Assembly: GCF_001014975.1 (NCBI RefSeq)
Contig: NZ_BBXA01000031.1
Span: 124,001-188,000, forward strand
From: Novosphingobium sp. MD-1
GTDB lineage: Bacteria > Pseudomonadota > Alphaproteobacteria > Sphingomonadales > Sphingomonadaceae
Direction: 5' to 3'
DNA: 64,000 nucleotides
How positions within the stretch are numbered: position 1 is the stretch's first letter; every line of letters begins with the position of its first letter. Of this stretch, positions 35,646-47,194 are shown piece by piece. The translations under genes were made by a program, and so were the position numbers. Under the pieces are notes generated by a model. The model saw nothing but the letters and a program-made list of their open reading frames with translations, ran no database searches and was not told the DNA's origin.

Positions 35646-35777
35646 ATGAAACAGATCGAAAACGCCATCGCCTTGCCCGTGCGGCAGATCGTGCCCCCCG
35701 CGCAGCTTGCCATTGGCGGGCTGATTGCGCTGACCGGCGCGGTCATCGCGCTGGCGCCGCTGGTCACGCCGGGCTGA
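35646..35777 (+). CDS. Possible small membrane protein, 43 aa
   Basis: Starts MKQIENAIALPVRQIVPPAQ and contains one strong hydrophobic helix (IGGLIALTGAVIALAPLV). No family is known to me. It sits alone between the carotenoid oxygenase and the convergent helicase gene, with no clear ribosome site. The hydrophobic helix with a short charged N-terminus makes coding plausible, not certain. Confidence 0.4.
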   Translation: MKQIENAIALPVRQIVPPAQLAIGGLIALTGAVIALAPLVTPG

Positions 35778-35800
35778 GAACACAGCCCGAGCGCGTGATC

Positions 35801-37597
35801 CTAACGCGCGTGCGCCGGTTTGCCCTTGCGGTGCGGGCGCTTTTCGGAGCCTGGGCCGCCTGGCCGATGCGGTTTGGGCGCGCCGTGATTGCCGCGCGGG
35901 CCGTTCGGACGGGGCCTGTCGTTGGGTCCATCGTTGGGGCCACCCCGCTGCTGGCGCGCGTTGCGCCGGGCGGTATCGCGCGGCGGCTCGGCCGCCAGTT
36001 CGATCGTGACGCCGCTCTCATCGCCGGCATCCTCGCGCGCGGTGCGCTTCACTGCAGCGACGAAGCGCGCTTCCAGCGTTCGAGGAATCTGGAACCAGGT
36101 CTCGTTGGCGGCGATGCGGATCGCGCCCACCTCGTTGCGGGTGATATGTCCGCGGCGGCACAGCAGCGGCAGAATCCAGCGCGGATCAGCGTTCTGGCGG
36201 CGGCCGATATCCATGCGGAACCACACGATATCGTCGAAGCCTTCGCGGTGATGCTCCTTGCCCCGCTCCGGCTTCCCTTCGCGCGTGGAGATGTCGATCA
36301 ATTCCTCGGGCTCGGGCATCGCCTTGCGGTGCGCCTGCACCAGCGCGGCGGCAATCTCGATCGCGTCGCGGCGGGACAGCAGTTCGCCGGCCAGCGCGAG
36401 ATCGGCGTCGCTCGCTTCCACCGGTTGCGTGAGAATTTCAAGCAGGCGTTCGCGGTCGCGCTGGCGGATCACCTCGGCATCGGGCACCGCGATCCAGTCG
36501 GCGGAAATGCGCGCGGCGCGCAACATGCCTTCCACCCGGCGGCGGCGCGGATAGGGCACGATCAGCACGGCGGTGCCCTTGCGCCCGGCGCGGCCGGTAC
36601 GGCCGGACCGGTGCTGCAGCACTTCGGCATCGCGCGGCACCTCCACGTGGATCACCAGGCTGAGCGTGGCGACATCGATGCCGCGCGCGGCGACGTCGGT
36701 CGCCACGCAGACACGTGCGCGGCCGTCGCGCAGCGCCTGTAGCGCATGGTTGCGCTCATTCTGGCTGTGCTCTCCTGAAAGCGCCACGGCGGCGAAGCCG
36801 CGTTCGACCAACGTAGCGTGAAGATGGCGCACGTTGTCGCGCGTGGCGCAGAAAAGCATCGCCGTTTCCGCTTCGTGGAAGCGCAGCAGGTTGATGACAG
36901 CGTGTTCGATGTCGGCCGGCGAAACGGTCACCACCTCGTAGGCGATGTCGCCATGGCCCTGCCGTTCGTCGATCGTCGAGACACGCAGTGCATCGCGCTG
37001 GTAGCGCTTGGCCAGCGCCTGGATCGGCTTGGGCATCGTCGCCGAAAACAGGAAGGTGCGGCGGCCTTCGGGCGTGGCGTCGAGCAGTTCCTCGAGATCG
37101 TCGCGGAAGCCCATGTCGAGCATCTCGTCCGCTTCGTCGAGCACCGCGAAGGCGGCGGCAGAGAGGTCGAGCGCGCCGCGCTCCAGATGATCGCGCAGGC
37201 GGCCGGGCGTGCCAACGACGATGTCCGCGCCCTGGAACAGCGCGCGCCGTTCGCGCACCGGGTCCATCCCGCCGACGCAGGTGACAATGCGCAGCCCCGC
37301 CTTGCCGAACAGCCAGGCGAGTTCCTTGCTGACCTGCAGCGCCAGTTCGCGCGTGGGGGCGATCACCAGCGCGCGCGGCGCCTTCGCGCCATCGGGAATC
37401 CCGCGGGCGGCGAGCAGGTCTTCCGCCATGGCGACGCCGAACGCCACCGTCTTGCCGGAACCGGTCTGCGCGGACACGAGCAGGTCGCGCCCCTGCGCCT
37501 CCGGCTCCAGCACCGCTGCCTGCACAGGGGTGGGCGCCTGATAGCCACGCTCGGCAAGCGCGGCGGCAACGGATTCAGGAAGGGTCGAAAACGGCAT
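35801..37597 (-). CDS. DEAD-box RNA helicase (DeaD/CsdA-like)
   Basis: 598 aa from ATG 37595-37597. Motor motifs in order: PTPVQAAV (Q motif), AQTGSGKT (Walker A, about 43-50), PTRELALQ, TPGRL, DEADEM, SAT, then VATDVAARGIDV and HRSGRTGRAGR. A DbpA-type RNA-binding domain follows (about 450-525: IVWFRMDIGRRQNADPRWILPLLCRRGHI), then a basic Arg/Gly/Pro-rich tail. It probably unwinds rRNA in ribosome assembly or mRNA at low temperature. Confidence 0.92.
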   Translation of the reverse strand: MPFSTLPESVAAALAERGYQAPTPVQAAVLEPEAQGRDLLVSAQTGSGKTVAFGVAMAEDLLAARGIPDGAKAPRALVIAPTRELALQVSKELAWLFGKAGLRIVTCVGGMDPVRERRALFQGADIVVGTPGRLRDHLERGALDLSAAAFAVLDEADEMLDMGFRDDLEELLDATPEGRRTFLFSATMPKPIQALAKRYQRDALRVSTIDERQGHGDIAYEVVTVSPADIEHAVINLLRFHEAETAMLFCATRDNVRHLHATLVERGFAAVALSGEHSQNERNHALQALRDGRARVCVATDVAARGIDVATLSLVIHVEVPRDAEVLQHRSGRTGRAGRKGTAVLIVPYPRRRRVEGMLRAARISADWIAVPDAEVIRQRDRERLLEILTQPVEASDADLALAGELLSRRDAIEIAAALVQAHRKAMPEPEELIDISTREGKPERGKEHHREGFDDIVWFRMDIGRRQNADPRWILPLLCRRGHITRNEVGAIRIAANETWFQIPRTLEARFVAAVKRTAREDAGDESGVTIELAAEPPRDTARRNARQQRGGPNDGPNDRPRPNGPRGNHGAPKPHRPGGPGSEKRPHRKGKPAHAR

Positions 37598-37759
37598 GGA
37601 ACAGGGCTTCTCGGCTGGATTGGGAGCAGTCCGCGGGCGACGTGCTCTAACGATCCGCCGGATGAACTGGGTATGAAAGCGCGCGGTAGGTGGCCGGGCA
37701 CGAAAGTCAATCAAAACCGCGTATTTCAAGCCGCAGGCACCCGGCGTTTTGCCAACGGA

Positions 37760-38638
37760 TCAATTCCGTGCCGTATCGAGGAATGCTTGTGCCGCGCGGC
37801 TGACGCGCCGTGCGCGATGCCGCAGCAGCAGGAAATCGCGCTCGACCAGCGCGCAATCGAGTTCGCGAACAAGGCCCGCGGCCACGCGTGGCCCGGCGGC
37901 CAGATCGGATACTGCCGTCACCAATCCGCCCGCGCCCAGCGCTTCCAGCACCGCGCCGTTGGAAGGAAGCTCCAGCCGCACGTCGAGATCGGCCAGCGTC
38001 AGGCCGAACCGCGCGTGCAGGCTGTGCTCCAGGTGGTTGCGCGTGCCCGATCCCTGCTCGCGCAGCACCCAGCACGCGGTCGCGATGTCCTCGCGCGCGA
38101 GCGGGCGGCCGGCGAGCGGGTGTGCAGGCGCTGCATAGAGCGCGAGGCGGTCCCCACCGATCCGCTCGACGGCAAGAATATCTTCGTCCACCCCGCCCTC
38201 GACGAAGCCGAGATCGGCCGCGCCCGCCAGCAGCGCCGCCACCGCCTGCGCGGTGTTGCCGACTTCGAGATGCAGCGTGACTCCGGGGTGTGCGGCGGCA
38301 AAGGTGGCCATGCGGCAGGGCAGCCAGTACGTCGCGACCGTCTGGCTGGCGGCGATGCGCAGATCGCCCCGCTTCAGCCCGGCCAGATCGTCGAGCACGC
38401 CCAGCGCATCGGCCGCCTGTGCCAGCACCGCGCGCGCTTCGGGCAGGAAGGCGCGGCCCGCGTCGTTCAGTTCCAGCCCGCGCCCCACGCGATCGAACAA
38501 GCGCGTGGCGTGGCGTTCCTCCAGCGCGGCGATGGCGGCGCTGACCGCGGGCTGCGTCAGATGCAGGCGTTCCGCCGCCGCGCGCATGTTCAGCGTTTCG
38601 GCAACGGCGACGAAAATGCGCAACTGTTCGAGCGTCAT
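37760..38638 (-). CDS. LysR family transcriptional regulator
   Basis: 292 aa. N-terminal winged HTH: MTLEQLRIFVAVAETLNMRAAAERLHLTQPAVSAAIAALEERH (written in part: LTQPAVSAAIAALEE is the recognition region). The C-terminal periplasmic-binding-like domain senses an effector; IAASQTVATYWLP is typical of the CysB/CbbR-like branch. It starts 10 bp after the alcohol dehydrogenase stop on the same strand, so it appears as the last gene of a nitrobindin-like/dehydrogenase/LysR unit rather than divergent from its target. Confidence 0.9.
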   Translation of the reverse strand: MTLEQLRIFVAVAETLNMRAAAERLHLTQPAVSAAIAALEERHATRLFDRVGRGLELNDAGRAFLPEARAVLAQAADALGVLDDLAGLKRGDLRIAASQTVATYWLPCRMATFAAAHPGVTLHLEVGNTAQAVAALLAGAADLGFVEGGVDEDILAVERIGGDRLALYAAPAHPLAGRPLAREDIATACWVLREQGSGTRNHLEHSLHARFGLTLADLDVRLELPSNGAVLEALGAGGLVTAVSDLAAGPRVAAGLVRELDCALVERDFLLLRHRARRVSRAAQAFLDTARN

Positions 38639-38648
38639 GCAGCGGCCG

Positions 38649-39767
38649 CTATTCAGGCGTGATGCGCAGCACCGGCTTGACCACGCTGCCGGTCTCGCTG
38701 GCGTGCACCGCCGCGTCGATGGCGTCGAAATCGAAATAGCCGATCAGGCGCTCGAACGGAAAACGGCCGGCAACGTGCAAATCGATCAGTTCGTGCAGGA
38801 ACGGACCGATGTCGCTGTCCCCGCCCAGCACACCCATCACGGTGCGCCCCTGCCCCATGAACGCCGTTTCGTTGAAGGCGAGCGTGGCTTCGGGTCCGGA
38901 CGCGCCGACCATCGCCAGCTTGCCCTTGGGCGCCAACAGATCGAACGCTCCTTCGATCACCCGGGCGATGCCGGTCGTGTCGAGGGCATAGCCAAGCCCG
39001 GCCGGGCAGGCCGCGCGGATCGCGGCGGCCACATCGTCGCGCGCATTCACCGTGTGCGTCGCGCCCAGTTCGCGGGCCAGCGCCAGGCGATCGTCGTTGA
39101 TGTCGATCGCGAAGATCGGATTGGCCCCGGCGATCCGCGCCGCCATGATCGCGGCGATGCCGACCGTGCCCGTGCCGAACACCGCGACCGGCATGTCGGC
39201 GCGCACCTTCATGCTGCGCAGCACGGCACCCGCGCCCGTCATCAGACCGCAGCCCAGCGGGGCCAGTCTTTCCAGCGGGATCGCGGCGGCGCTTTCGGGC
39301 ACGACCACCACGTTGCGCTGGTGCGCGATGGCATGGGTGGCAAAGCTCGACTGGCCAAAGAAATTGGCGTGGAGCGGCGCACCATCGCGAAAGAGCGTCG
39401 GCGAACCGTCGGCCCGCGTACCGGACCAGTTGTGCGGAAAGAAGTTGTAGCAATAGGTCGGCGCCTCGACCGCGCAACTGGGGCAATCGCCGCAGCTGTT
39501 GAAGCTCATCAGCACGCGGTCGCCCGGTTTCGCGGCGGTGACCGCGCTGCCCACGGCCTCGACGATCCCGGCTCCTTCGTGGCCCAGCACGATCGGCAGC
39601 GGCACGGGCAGCTGCCCGTCGCGCACCGCCAGATCGGTGTGGCACACGCCGCAGGCCACGATCCGCACGCGCAGTTCGTCAGGCCGCAGCGCGTCCAGCG
39701 TGGCGTCCTCAATCGTGAACGGGGCGTCCTTGCCCCGGCAGACGGCTACTTTCGCCGATACGGTCAT
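38649..39767 (-). CDS. Zinc-dependent alcohol dehydrogenase
   Basis: 372 aa medium-chain dehydrogenase. Catalytic zinc ligand in CGVCHTDLAVRD, GHEGAGIVEAVG follows, and the structural-zinc Cys cluster is SCGDCPSCAVEAPTYC. The NAD fold has GTGTVGIAAIMAARIAGA and FAIDIND. It resembles aryl/benzyl-alcohol or class III-type dehydrogenases that oxidise primary or aromatic alcohols. Gene order with a nitrobindin-like gene upstream (41 bp) and LysR downstream suggests one operon; substrate unknown. Confidence 0.92.
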   Translation of the reverse strand: MTVSAKVAVCRGKDAPFTIEDATLDALRPDELRVRIVACGVCHTDLAVRDGQLPVPLPIVLGHEGAGIVEAVGSAVTAAKPGDRVLMSFNSCGDCPSCAVEAPTYCYNFFPHNWSGTRADGSPTLFRDGAPLHANFFGQSSFATHAIAHQRNVVVVPESAAAIPLERLAPLGCGLMTGAGAVLRSMKVRADMPVAVFGTGTVGIAAIMAARIAGANPIFAIDINDDRLALARELGATHTVNARDDVAAAIRAACPAGLGYALDTTGIARVIEGAFDLLAPKGKLAMVGASGPEATLAFNETAFMGQGRTVMGVLGGDSDIGPFLHELIDLHVAGRFPFERLIGYFDFDAIDAAVHASETGSVVKPVLRITPE

Positions 39768-39808
39768 GTCCCCTCCGTTATCCGTTTCCGCTTATCCGGC
39801 TTCACCTG

Positions 39809-40456
39809 TCATGGCTTTGCGCCACCCCGGATGATGCTCAGCCACGGGTTGAGATCGGCCTCGCCCACCTTGACCAGCTTGTTGCGGTCGCGGTGCGCGA
39901 ACGGCTCCTTGCCGCGTACCACCAGCGTGGTGTCGCTGATGTAGCTCCATGATCCGTCGGCGTTGAAGGTCACGTCGATCTGGTAACGATCGGTGCGGAA
40001 CGCCTCTTCCAGAAAGGTCGTCGAACAGATGCCGTAGTCGGTCCTGCCCCGTTCGGCGGAGAGCGAAAGGCGCGTGTCGTCCTTTCCGGCGTGGCCCGAA
40101 GCCATGGCGATCTGCCCGCGCGGGATGGCCAGCGTCTGCATGATCAGGCCGGTAGCCGGTTCCCACAGCCAGAACCCCACCTGGTCGTGGAAGGTGATGT
40201 CCTCCTCCACGGTGTTGATGTGCTGGTGATAGCGCAGCCCGTAGAGCAGCTGGGGGCCATTGGCCTGCGGATCGATCGGCTGCATCTCGATCCGCTCGTA
40301 ATAGGCGCGCCGTTCTGGACCGTCGGCCTTCGGCGCGATGTCGATGCCACCGCGCCCTTCCCAGATGCCGGCCAGATGGCGCAACGGCCCCAGATTGGCC
40401 AGCGCGTCAGGATCGACGTCCTCGGGTTCGGTAAAGATGTCATCGGGAATGGCCAT
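39809..40456 (-). CDS. Nitrobindin-like heme-binding beta-barrel protein
   Basis: 215 aa. The GxWxGxG motif (GIWEGRGG, about 30-37) begins a lipocalin/FABP-like beta barrel (THAP4/DUF1794 family): YYERIEMQPID, LLYGLRYHQHI, HDQVGFWLWEP and AHRDRNKLVKVG near the end. Nitrobindins bind ferric heme and handle nitric oxide or peroxynitrite, but many members bind no heme, and some act on lipophilic ligands. First gene of its unit and divergent from a TonB-dependent receptor across 171 bp. Confidence 0.8.
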   Translation of the reverse strand: MAIPDDIFTEPEDVDPDALANLGPLRHLAGIWEGRGGIDIAPKADGPERRAYYERIEMQPIDPQANGPQLLYGLRYHQHINTVEEDITFHDQVGFWLWEPATGLIMQTLAIPRGQIAMASGHAGKDDTRLSLSAERGRTDYGICSTTFLEEAFRTDRYQIDVTFNADGSWSYISDTTLVVRGKEPFAHRDRNKLVKVGEADLNPWLSIIRGGAKP

Positions 40457-40627
40457 GCGTCTCCTCTTTCGGTCACGGTCCGCGTGGTGCTGTGCGGTGC
40501 GGCATTTATCCTAGCGCCGAACCACGGCACGAACAGCGCGAAATTGCGGGATCGTGGCGAGAGGTGGAAGAAACGCATAATGGTTGTAACACCCGATAGT
40601 ATGAAGTATTTTTAAGTTCTGCATACA

Positions 40628-42730
40628 ATGGGGCGGAATGAGCGGGCAGTGGGCAAAGCAATGCGAGCCGGGCAAAACGGTGTGCCCGAAACGACCATGG
40701 CCGCTATTGCAGCGGTCTTGTGCCTTGCGTGCACGCACGCCGCGCTTGCCGCCGAGGAAGCGCCCCCGCCGGGCGACGACATCGTCGTCTATGGCCGCGC
40801 CCTGCCCCAGATCGGCACCGCGATCTCCGGATCGCAGGGCGTGGTGGGCTACCAGGATTTCGAGAACAAGCCGCTGAGCCGGGTGGGCGAACTGGTGGAA
40901 AACGTGCCCGGCGTGATCGCCACGCAGCATTCGGGCACGGGCAAGGCCAACCAGTATTTCCTGCGTGGCTTCAACCTGGACCACGGCACCGATTTCGCCG
41001 GCTTCGTCGATGGCGTGCCGGTCAACATGCGCACGCATGGCCATGGGCAAGGCTATCTCGATCTCAACTTCCTGATCCCCGAACTGGTCGAACGGATCGA
41101 TTACCGCAAAGGCCCCTATTTTGCCGACGTGGGCGATTTCTCGTCAGCCGGCACCGTGCAGTTCACCACCGCCAGCCGCCTTGCCCGTCCCATCGCCGAA
41201 GCGACCGTGGGCATGTACGGCTATTATCGCGCGCTCGCCGCCGGCAGCGCGGGCGTGGGCAATGGCGATCTGCTGGTGGCGATCGACGGCACCCGCTCCA
41301 ACGGACCGTGGGATCTCAACGAGGATCTCCGGAAAGTGAACGGGCTGGTCAAGCTTTCGCAGGGCACGACGAATCATGGCTGGAGCCTCTCCTTCACCGG
41401 CTATCACGCCACCTGGAACGCCACCGATCAGGTGCCCGAACGCGCCATCGCCAGCGGGCTGATCAGTCGCTGGGGCAATATCGATCCAGCGCTGGGCGGC
41501 CGCACCACGCGGCTGGGGCTGACCGCCAACGCCACGCTGGGCGGCACAAGGCTGAACGCCTATGCGCTCTATTACGATTTCCGCCTGACCTCGAACTTCA
41601 CCTATTTCCTGAATGATCCGGTCAACGGAGACGAATTCCAGCAAGCCGACCGGCGGGGCGTGTTCGGCGGTTCGGTACGGCACGATTTCGCGCCCGCCAC
41701 GGTCGGCAGCGTGCCAGTAACGTTCGCGGTGGGCGGCGATGTCCGCTGGGACCATATTGGCACGATCGGCCTCTACAGCTCGATTGCCGGCACGCGCAGC
41801 GGCACCGTGCGGCAGGACAAGGTCGATGAATATTCCGGCGCGCTCTATGCCGAAGGCACCGCTGCGCTGACCGGCCGGCTGCGCCTGACGCTGGGGCTGC
41901 GCGGCGATGTCTATGGCTACGATGTCGATGCCCGCACGCTGCCGGTCAATTCGGGCAAGGGAACGGATGCGCTGCTCAGCCCCAAGGTGGCGCTTGCCTG
42001 GCGCGCGGCGGACCATCTCGAATTCTACGCCAACTATGGCGAGAGCTTCCATTCCAATGACGTGCGCGGCGCGTCGATCCGCGTCGATCCGGCCACCGGC
42101 GATCCGGCGGAGCGGGTGCAAGTGCTGGTCAAGGCGCGCGGCGCGGAACTGGGCGCGCGCGTGGAAACCGCGCGCTTCACCGCCTCGCTCGTCGGCTTCT
42201 GGCTGAGCCTCGGCTCCGAGCTGGTGTTCGTGGGCGATGGCGGCACGACCGAGCCGAACGACGCCACCCGCCGCTACGGCGTGGAAGGCAGCCTGTTCTG
42301 GCGGCCGACCGACTGGCTGACGCTCGATGCTTCGGCCGCCGCAACGCGCGCACGGTTCCGTGGCGTCGCGCCCGGCGCCACGTTCATTCCCAACGCGGTC
42401 AGCAACGTCATCTCGGCCGGCGCGGCAGTGGATTTCGGCAAGGGTTTGAGCGCCTCGCTGCGGTTGCGCCATTTCGGTGCGGCGCCGCTGATCGAAGACG
42501 ATAGTGTGCGCTCCGATCCGACCACGCTGGTCAACCTGGGCGCCTATTACGCGCGCGGCCGGATCAAGCTGGGGCTGGACGTGCTCAACCTGTTCGACGC
42601 CAAGGACGCCGACATCACCTATTTCTATGCCTCGCGGCTGCAGGGTGAACCCGCCGGCGGCGTCGAAGACCGGCACATCCACCCGGTCGAGCCACGCCAG
42701 GTGCGCGCCTCGATCCGTTTCGCGTTCTGA
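40628..42730 (+). CDS. TonB-dependent outer membrane receptor
   Basis: 700 aa. Signal peptide ends about residue 42 (ACTHAALAAEE); the TonB-box region DDIVVYGR is near residue 52. Plug domain: LSRVGELVENVPGVIATQHSGTG, YFLRGFNLDHGTDFAGFVDGVPVN, LNFLIPELVERIDYRKGPYFADVGDFSSAG. The 22-strand barrel follows and ends with aromatic Phe (RASIRFAF). The HGHGQGYLDLNFL stretch marks a subgroup with unknown cargo. Divergent from nitrobindin/dehydrogenase/LysR, so possibly imports their substrate. Confidence 0.93.
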   Translation: MGRNERAVGKAMRAGQNGVPETTMAAIAAVLCLACTHAALAAEEAPPPGDDIVVYGRALPQIGTAISGSQGVVGYQDFENKPLSRVGELVENVPGVIATQHSGTGKANQYFLRGFNLDHGTDFAGFVDGVPVNMRTHGHGQGYLDLNFLIPELVERIDYRKGPYFADVGDFSSAGTVQFTTASRLARPIAEATVGMYGYYRALAAGSAGVGNGDLLVAIDGTRSNGPWDLNEDLRKVNGLVKLSQGTTNHGWSLSFTGYHATWNATDQVPERAIASGLISRWGNIDPALGGRTTRLGLTANATLGGTRLNAYALYYDFRLTSNFTYFLNDPVNGDEFQQADRRGVFGGSVRHDFAPATVGSVPVTFAVGGDVRWDHIGTIGLYSSIAGTRSGTVRQDKVDEYSGALYAEGTAALTGRLRLTLGLRGDVYGYDVDARTLPVNSGKGTDALLSPKVALAWRAADHLEFYANYGESFHSNDVRGASIRVDPATGDPAERVQVLVKARGAELGARVETARFTASLVGFWLSLGSELVFVGDGGTTEPNDATRRYGVEGSLFWRPTDWLTLDASAAATRARFRGVAPGATFIPNAVSNVISAGAAVDFGKGLSASLRLRHFGAAPLIEDDSVRSDPTTLVNLGAYYARGRIKLGLDVLNLFDAKDADITYFYASRLQGEPAGGVEDRHIHPVEPRQVRASIRFAF

Positions 42731-42758
42731 CAGAACCGCCGTCGGGTCCGCTGGACTG

Positions 42759-44576
<1,818 letters not shown>

Positions 44577-44620
44577 GCGCCGCCGTTAGCAGCGGCGGGC
44601 GCACAAGTCAGCCACCTTCG

Positions 44621-47194
44621 TCATCCCACCTTGCGCAGGCCCGCCGGCTCGGTCTGCACGGCCGGTACCGCCTTCACCGCCACCGCCGCGATCCGCCCGT
44701 TTTCGTCAAGGTGCAGCGGTTCTGCGAACTCCACGCCCATGCGCTCTCCCTCGCTCCACTTGCAGATCGCGGTGACGGCATAGGTTTCCGACAGATAGAA
44801 CCGGAAGCTCGTCTCGGGCGGCACGTTCCACAGCCCTTCGATCAGAGCGCCCGATTGCGAAATGTTGCGAACCGTGCCGTTGTAGCGGTGGCCGCCATGT
44901 TCCAGCACCACCTTGCGCAGCATGGCCTGGCGCGGCGCGCGGGCGGAACGGGGGCCGTGCGCCACCGCGATCAGGCCGGTCGACAGCCGCGCCGCGGCGT
45001 CCAGCGCGGACAGCGGCCGTTCGTAGATATAACCCTGCACATGGCTGCACCCGAGTTCGCGCACGAGGTCCAGCTCGTCGAACGTCTCGACGCCTTCCGC
45101 CGTGGTTTCCATCCCCAGCGCTTCGGCCAGGCTGACGATCGAGGCGATGATGGCGCCGTTGATGCTGCCTGGCTGCGTTGCGCCGCGCACGAAGCTCTGG
45201 TCGATCTTGATCTTGTCGAACGGGGCCTTCTTAAGATAGCCGAGCGAGGAATAGCCGGTGCCGAAATCGTCCAGCGCCATGCGCACGCCGATCGCCTTCA
45301 GCGCGCGGAACATCTGTTCGGTGCCCTCGTCATCGTTGATGAACACGCTTTCGGTGATTTCCAGTTCCAGCCGCTGCGGATCGACCTGCGCGTGGGCCAG
45401 CGCCTGCGTGACGATAGACGGCAGCGCAGGATTGGCGAACTGCAACGCCGAAACGTTGACCGCCACGCGCACGTTCGCGGGCCAGCGGGCCAGATCCTTG
45501 CATGCCGTGCGCAGCGCCCATTCGCCGATTGCGGCGATCATCCCGGTATCCTCGGCGATCGGGATGAACTTGGCCGGCGAAACGAACCCGTGCTGCGGAT
45601 GGTTCCAGCGCAGCAGTGCCTCGAATCCGGTGATCTTCTCGGTCGCCGTCTGCACGACCGGCTGGTAATAGAGTTCGAGCCCGCCGTTCGCCACGGCGTC
45701 GCGCAGATCGTTTTCCATCTTGCGACGCTCCTCAGCGTCGCTGTGCAGGTCGGCCGCGTAGAAATGATAGCGGCCTCGCCCGCCGTCCTTCGCCGCATAA
45801 AGCGCAAGGTCGGCGTTGCGGATCAACGCCTCGCTGGTCACGCCATCGCCGGGCGCCAGCGCGATGCCGATCGACGCGCCGATCGTGACCCGGCTGCCTT
45901 CCAGCGAATAGGGCTGCGAAAGCGCCTCGATGACCCGCGCGGCGAGATGCCCCAATTCGTCACGATCGATCTTGCCGGGGAAGATGACCTGGAACTCGTC
46001 GCCGCCGAGGCGGCCAACGCGCCCCATCGCACCCACCGTGCTCTCCAGCCGCTGCGCCACCTGCTTGAGCAGCGCATCGCCGGCGGGGTGCCCCATGGTA
46101 TCGTTGACCTGCTTGAAGCGGTCGAGATCCAGCAGGAACACGCTGCACTCCCGATGCTGCTCCTGCGGCGCGTTGAGAATCTTCTCCAGCGTCTGAGAGA
46201 TGCGGAAGCGGTTGGACAGCCCCGTAAGCGAATCGAAATGCGCCAGGCGCGATGCATGTTCCTGCGACCGGCGCTTTTCGGTCAGATCCGCGCCCGAACC
46301 GCGAAAACCCTGGAAGTTGTTGAAGGTGTCATAGGTCGGCCGGCCCGTGATGGACCACCAGCGCTCGTCGTCGCGGCACACCGCGCGCACCGCCAGTTCG
46401 CTGAAGCTGGAGCGCGCCGAAAGGTGGAAGGTGAGCGTGCGCTCGCCGTCGCCGGACTGTTCGGACAAGTCGAACAGGTCGGTGAAAGGCTTGCCGACAA
46501 GGTCTTCCGTCTTGCGGCCGACGGTTTCGGCCACGGTCGCGGACAGATAGGTCAGTTGCCCGCGCCGGTCGGTTTCCCAGAACCAGCCCTGCCCGGTCTC
46601 TTCGTATTCGGCGAGGAGCTCCTGCGCGCGGGCCTGCACGCGCTGCGCCTCTTCGGCCTGCTCCTGCGCGAGCCGTTCGATCTGGCGCTGGCGCAGGAAG
46701 GCGATGACCGTGATGACCGTGCCGATCGCCAGCGTGGTGAAGCCGCCAATACGGCTGGCCACGCACGTGACGCCGGACCACATCGCGATCTGCGCGACAA
46801 GCACGCCTGCAAGCCGCCCGGATTCGGTCACGCTCGCCAGCAGCGAAATCGTGACCAGCACTGCCAGGCATTGCAGCCACGGCATCAAGCCGGCCATCGC
46901 CAGCAGGCCGATGGCGGAGCCATAGAGCATCATCGGCAGACCGATGACCAGACCCATCAGGCTCATCCGCTGGCCGGTGGAAAGCCGCTTGGTCTGTTCC
47001 AGCCGCACCGCGTATACCGAACAGAACGCCACCACGGTGGCGATGCCGGCCAGAACCGTCGGCACCAGAGGCGGAACCACCATGTTAAGCCCCGTGAGCG
47101 CCACCATGCCGCCGAGCATGGCAATGCCCATCTGCGGCCATTCCTTGGCGATCAGGTTGTTCTCGCGCCCCACCCCGAACAGGAAGTTCGACAT
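44621..47194 (-). CDS. Membrane PAS-GGDEF-EAL-PilZ signalling protein
   Basis: 857 aa from ATG 47192-47194 (AGGAT upstream); an upstream ATG at 47326 would add 44 residues. Five or six N-terminal membrane helices (about 20-190), a short coiled stretch (EEAQRVQARAQELLAEYEE), a PAS domain (TGQGWFWETDRRGQLTYLS), intact GGDEF (RLGGDEFQV), intact EAL (GFEALLRWNHP, VSALQFANPAL, LDDFGTGYSSLGYLK) and a C-terminal PilZ-like domain. PilZ half-motif NISQSG fits (D/N)xSxxG, while an exact RxxxR is not clear. It could both make and break c-di-GMP. Confidence 0.9.
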   Translation of the reverse strand: MSNFLFGVGRENNLIAKEWPQMGIAMLGGMVALTGLNMVVPPLVPTVLAGIATVVAFCSVYAVRLEQTKRLSTGQRMSLMGLVIGLPMMLYGSAIGLLAMAGLMPWLQCLAVLVTISLLASVTESGRLAGVLVAQIAMWSGVTCVASRIGGFTTLAIGTVITVIAFLRQRQIERLAQEQAEEAQRVQARAQELLAEYEETGQGWFWETDRRGQLTYLSATVAETVGRKTEDLVGKPFTDLFDLSEQSGDGERTLTFHLSARSSFSELAVRAVCRDDERWWSITGRPTYDTFNNFQGFRGSGADLTEKRRSQEHASRLAHFDSLTGLSNRFRISQTLEKILNAPQEQHRECSVFLLDLDRFKQVNDTMGHPAGDALLKQVAQRLESTVGAMGRVGRLGGDEFQVIFPGKIDRDELGHLAARVIEALSQPYSLEGSRVTIGASIGIALAPGDGVTSEALIRNADLALYAAKDGGRGRYHFYAADLHSDAEERRKMENDLRDAVANGGLELYYQPVVQTATEKITGFEALLRWNHPQHGFVSPAKFIPIAEDTGMIAAIGEWALRTACKDLARWPANVRVAVNVSALQFANPALPSIVTQALAHAQVDPQRLELEITESVFINDDEGTEQMFRALKAIGVRMALDDFGTGYSSLGYLKKAPFDKIKIDQSFVRGATQPGSINGAIIASIVSLAEALGMETTAEGVETFDELDLVRELGCSHVQGYIYERPLSALDAAARLSTGLIAVAHGPRSARAPRQAMLRKVVLEHGGHRYNGTVRNISQSGALIEGLWNVPPETSFRFYLSETYAVTAICKWSEGERMGVEFAEPLHLDENGRIAAVAVKAVPAVQTEPAGLRKVG

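Noticed and set aside
36818..38662. 614-codon plus-strand frame opposite the DEAD-box helicase and LysR genes
   Set aside because: It spans two clear genes and their intergenic gap, with no motif of its own.
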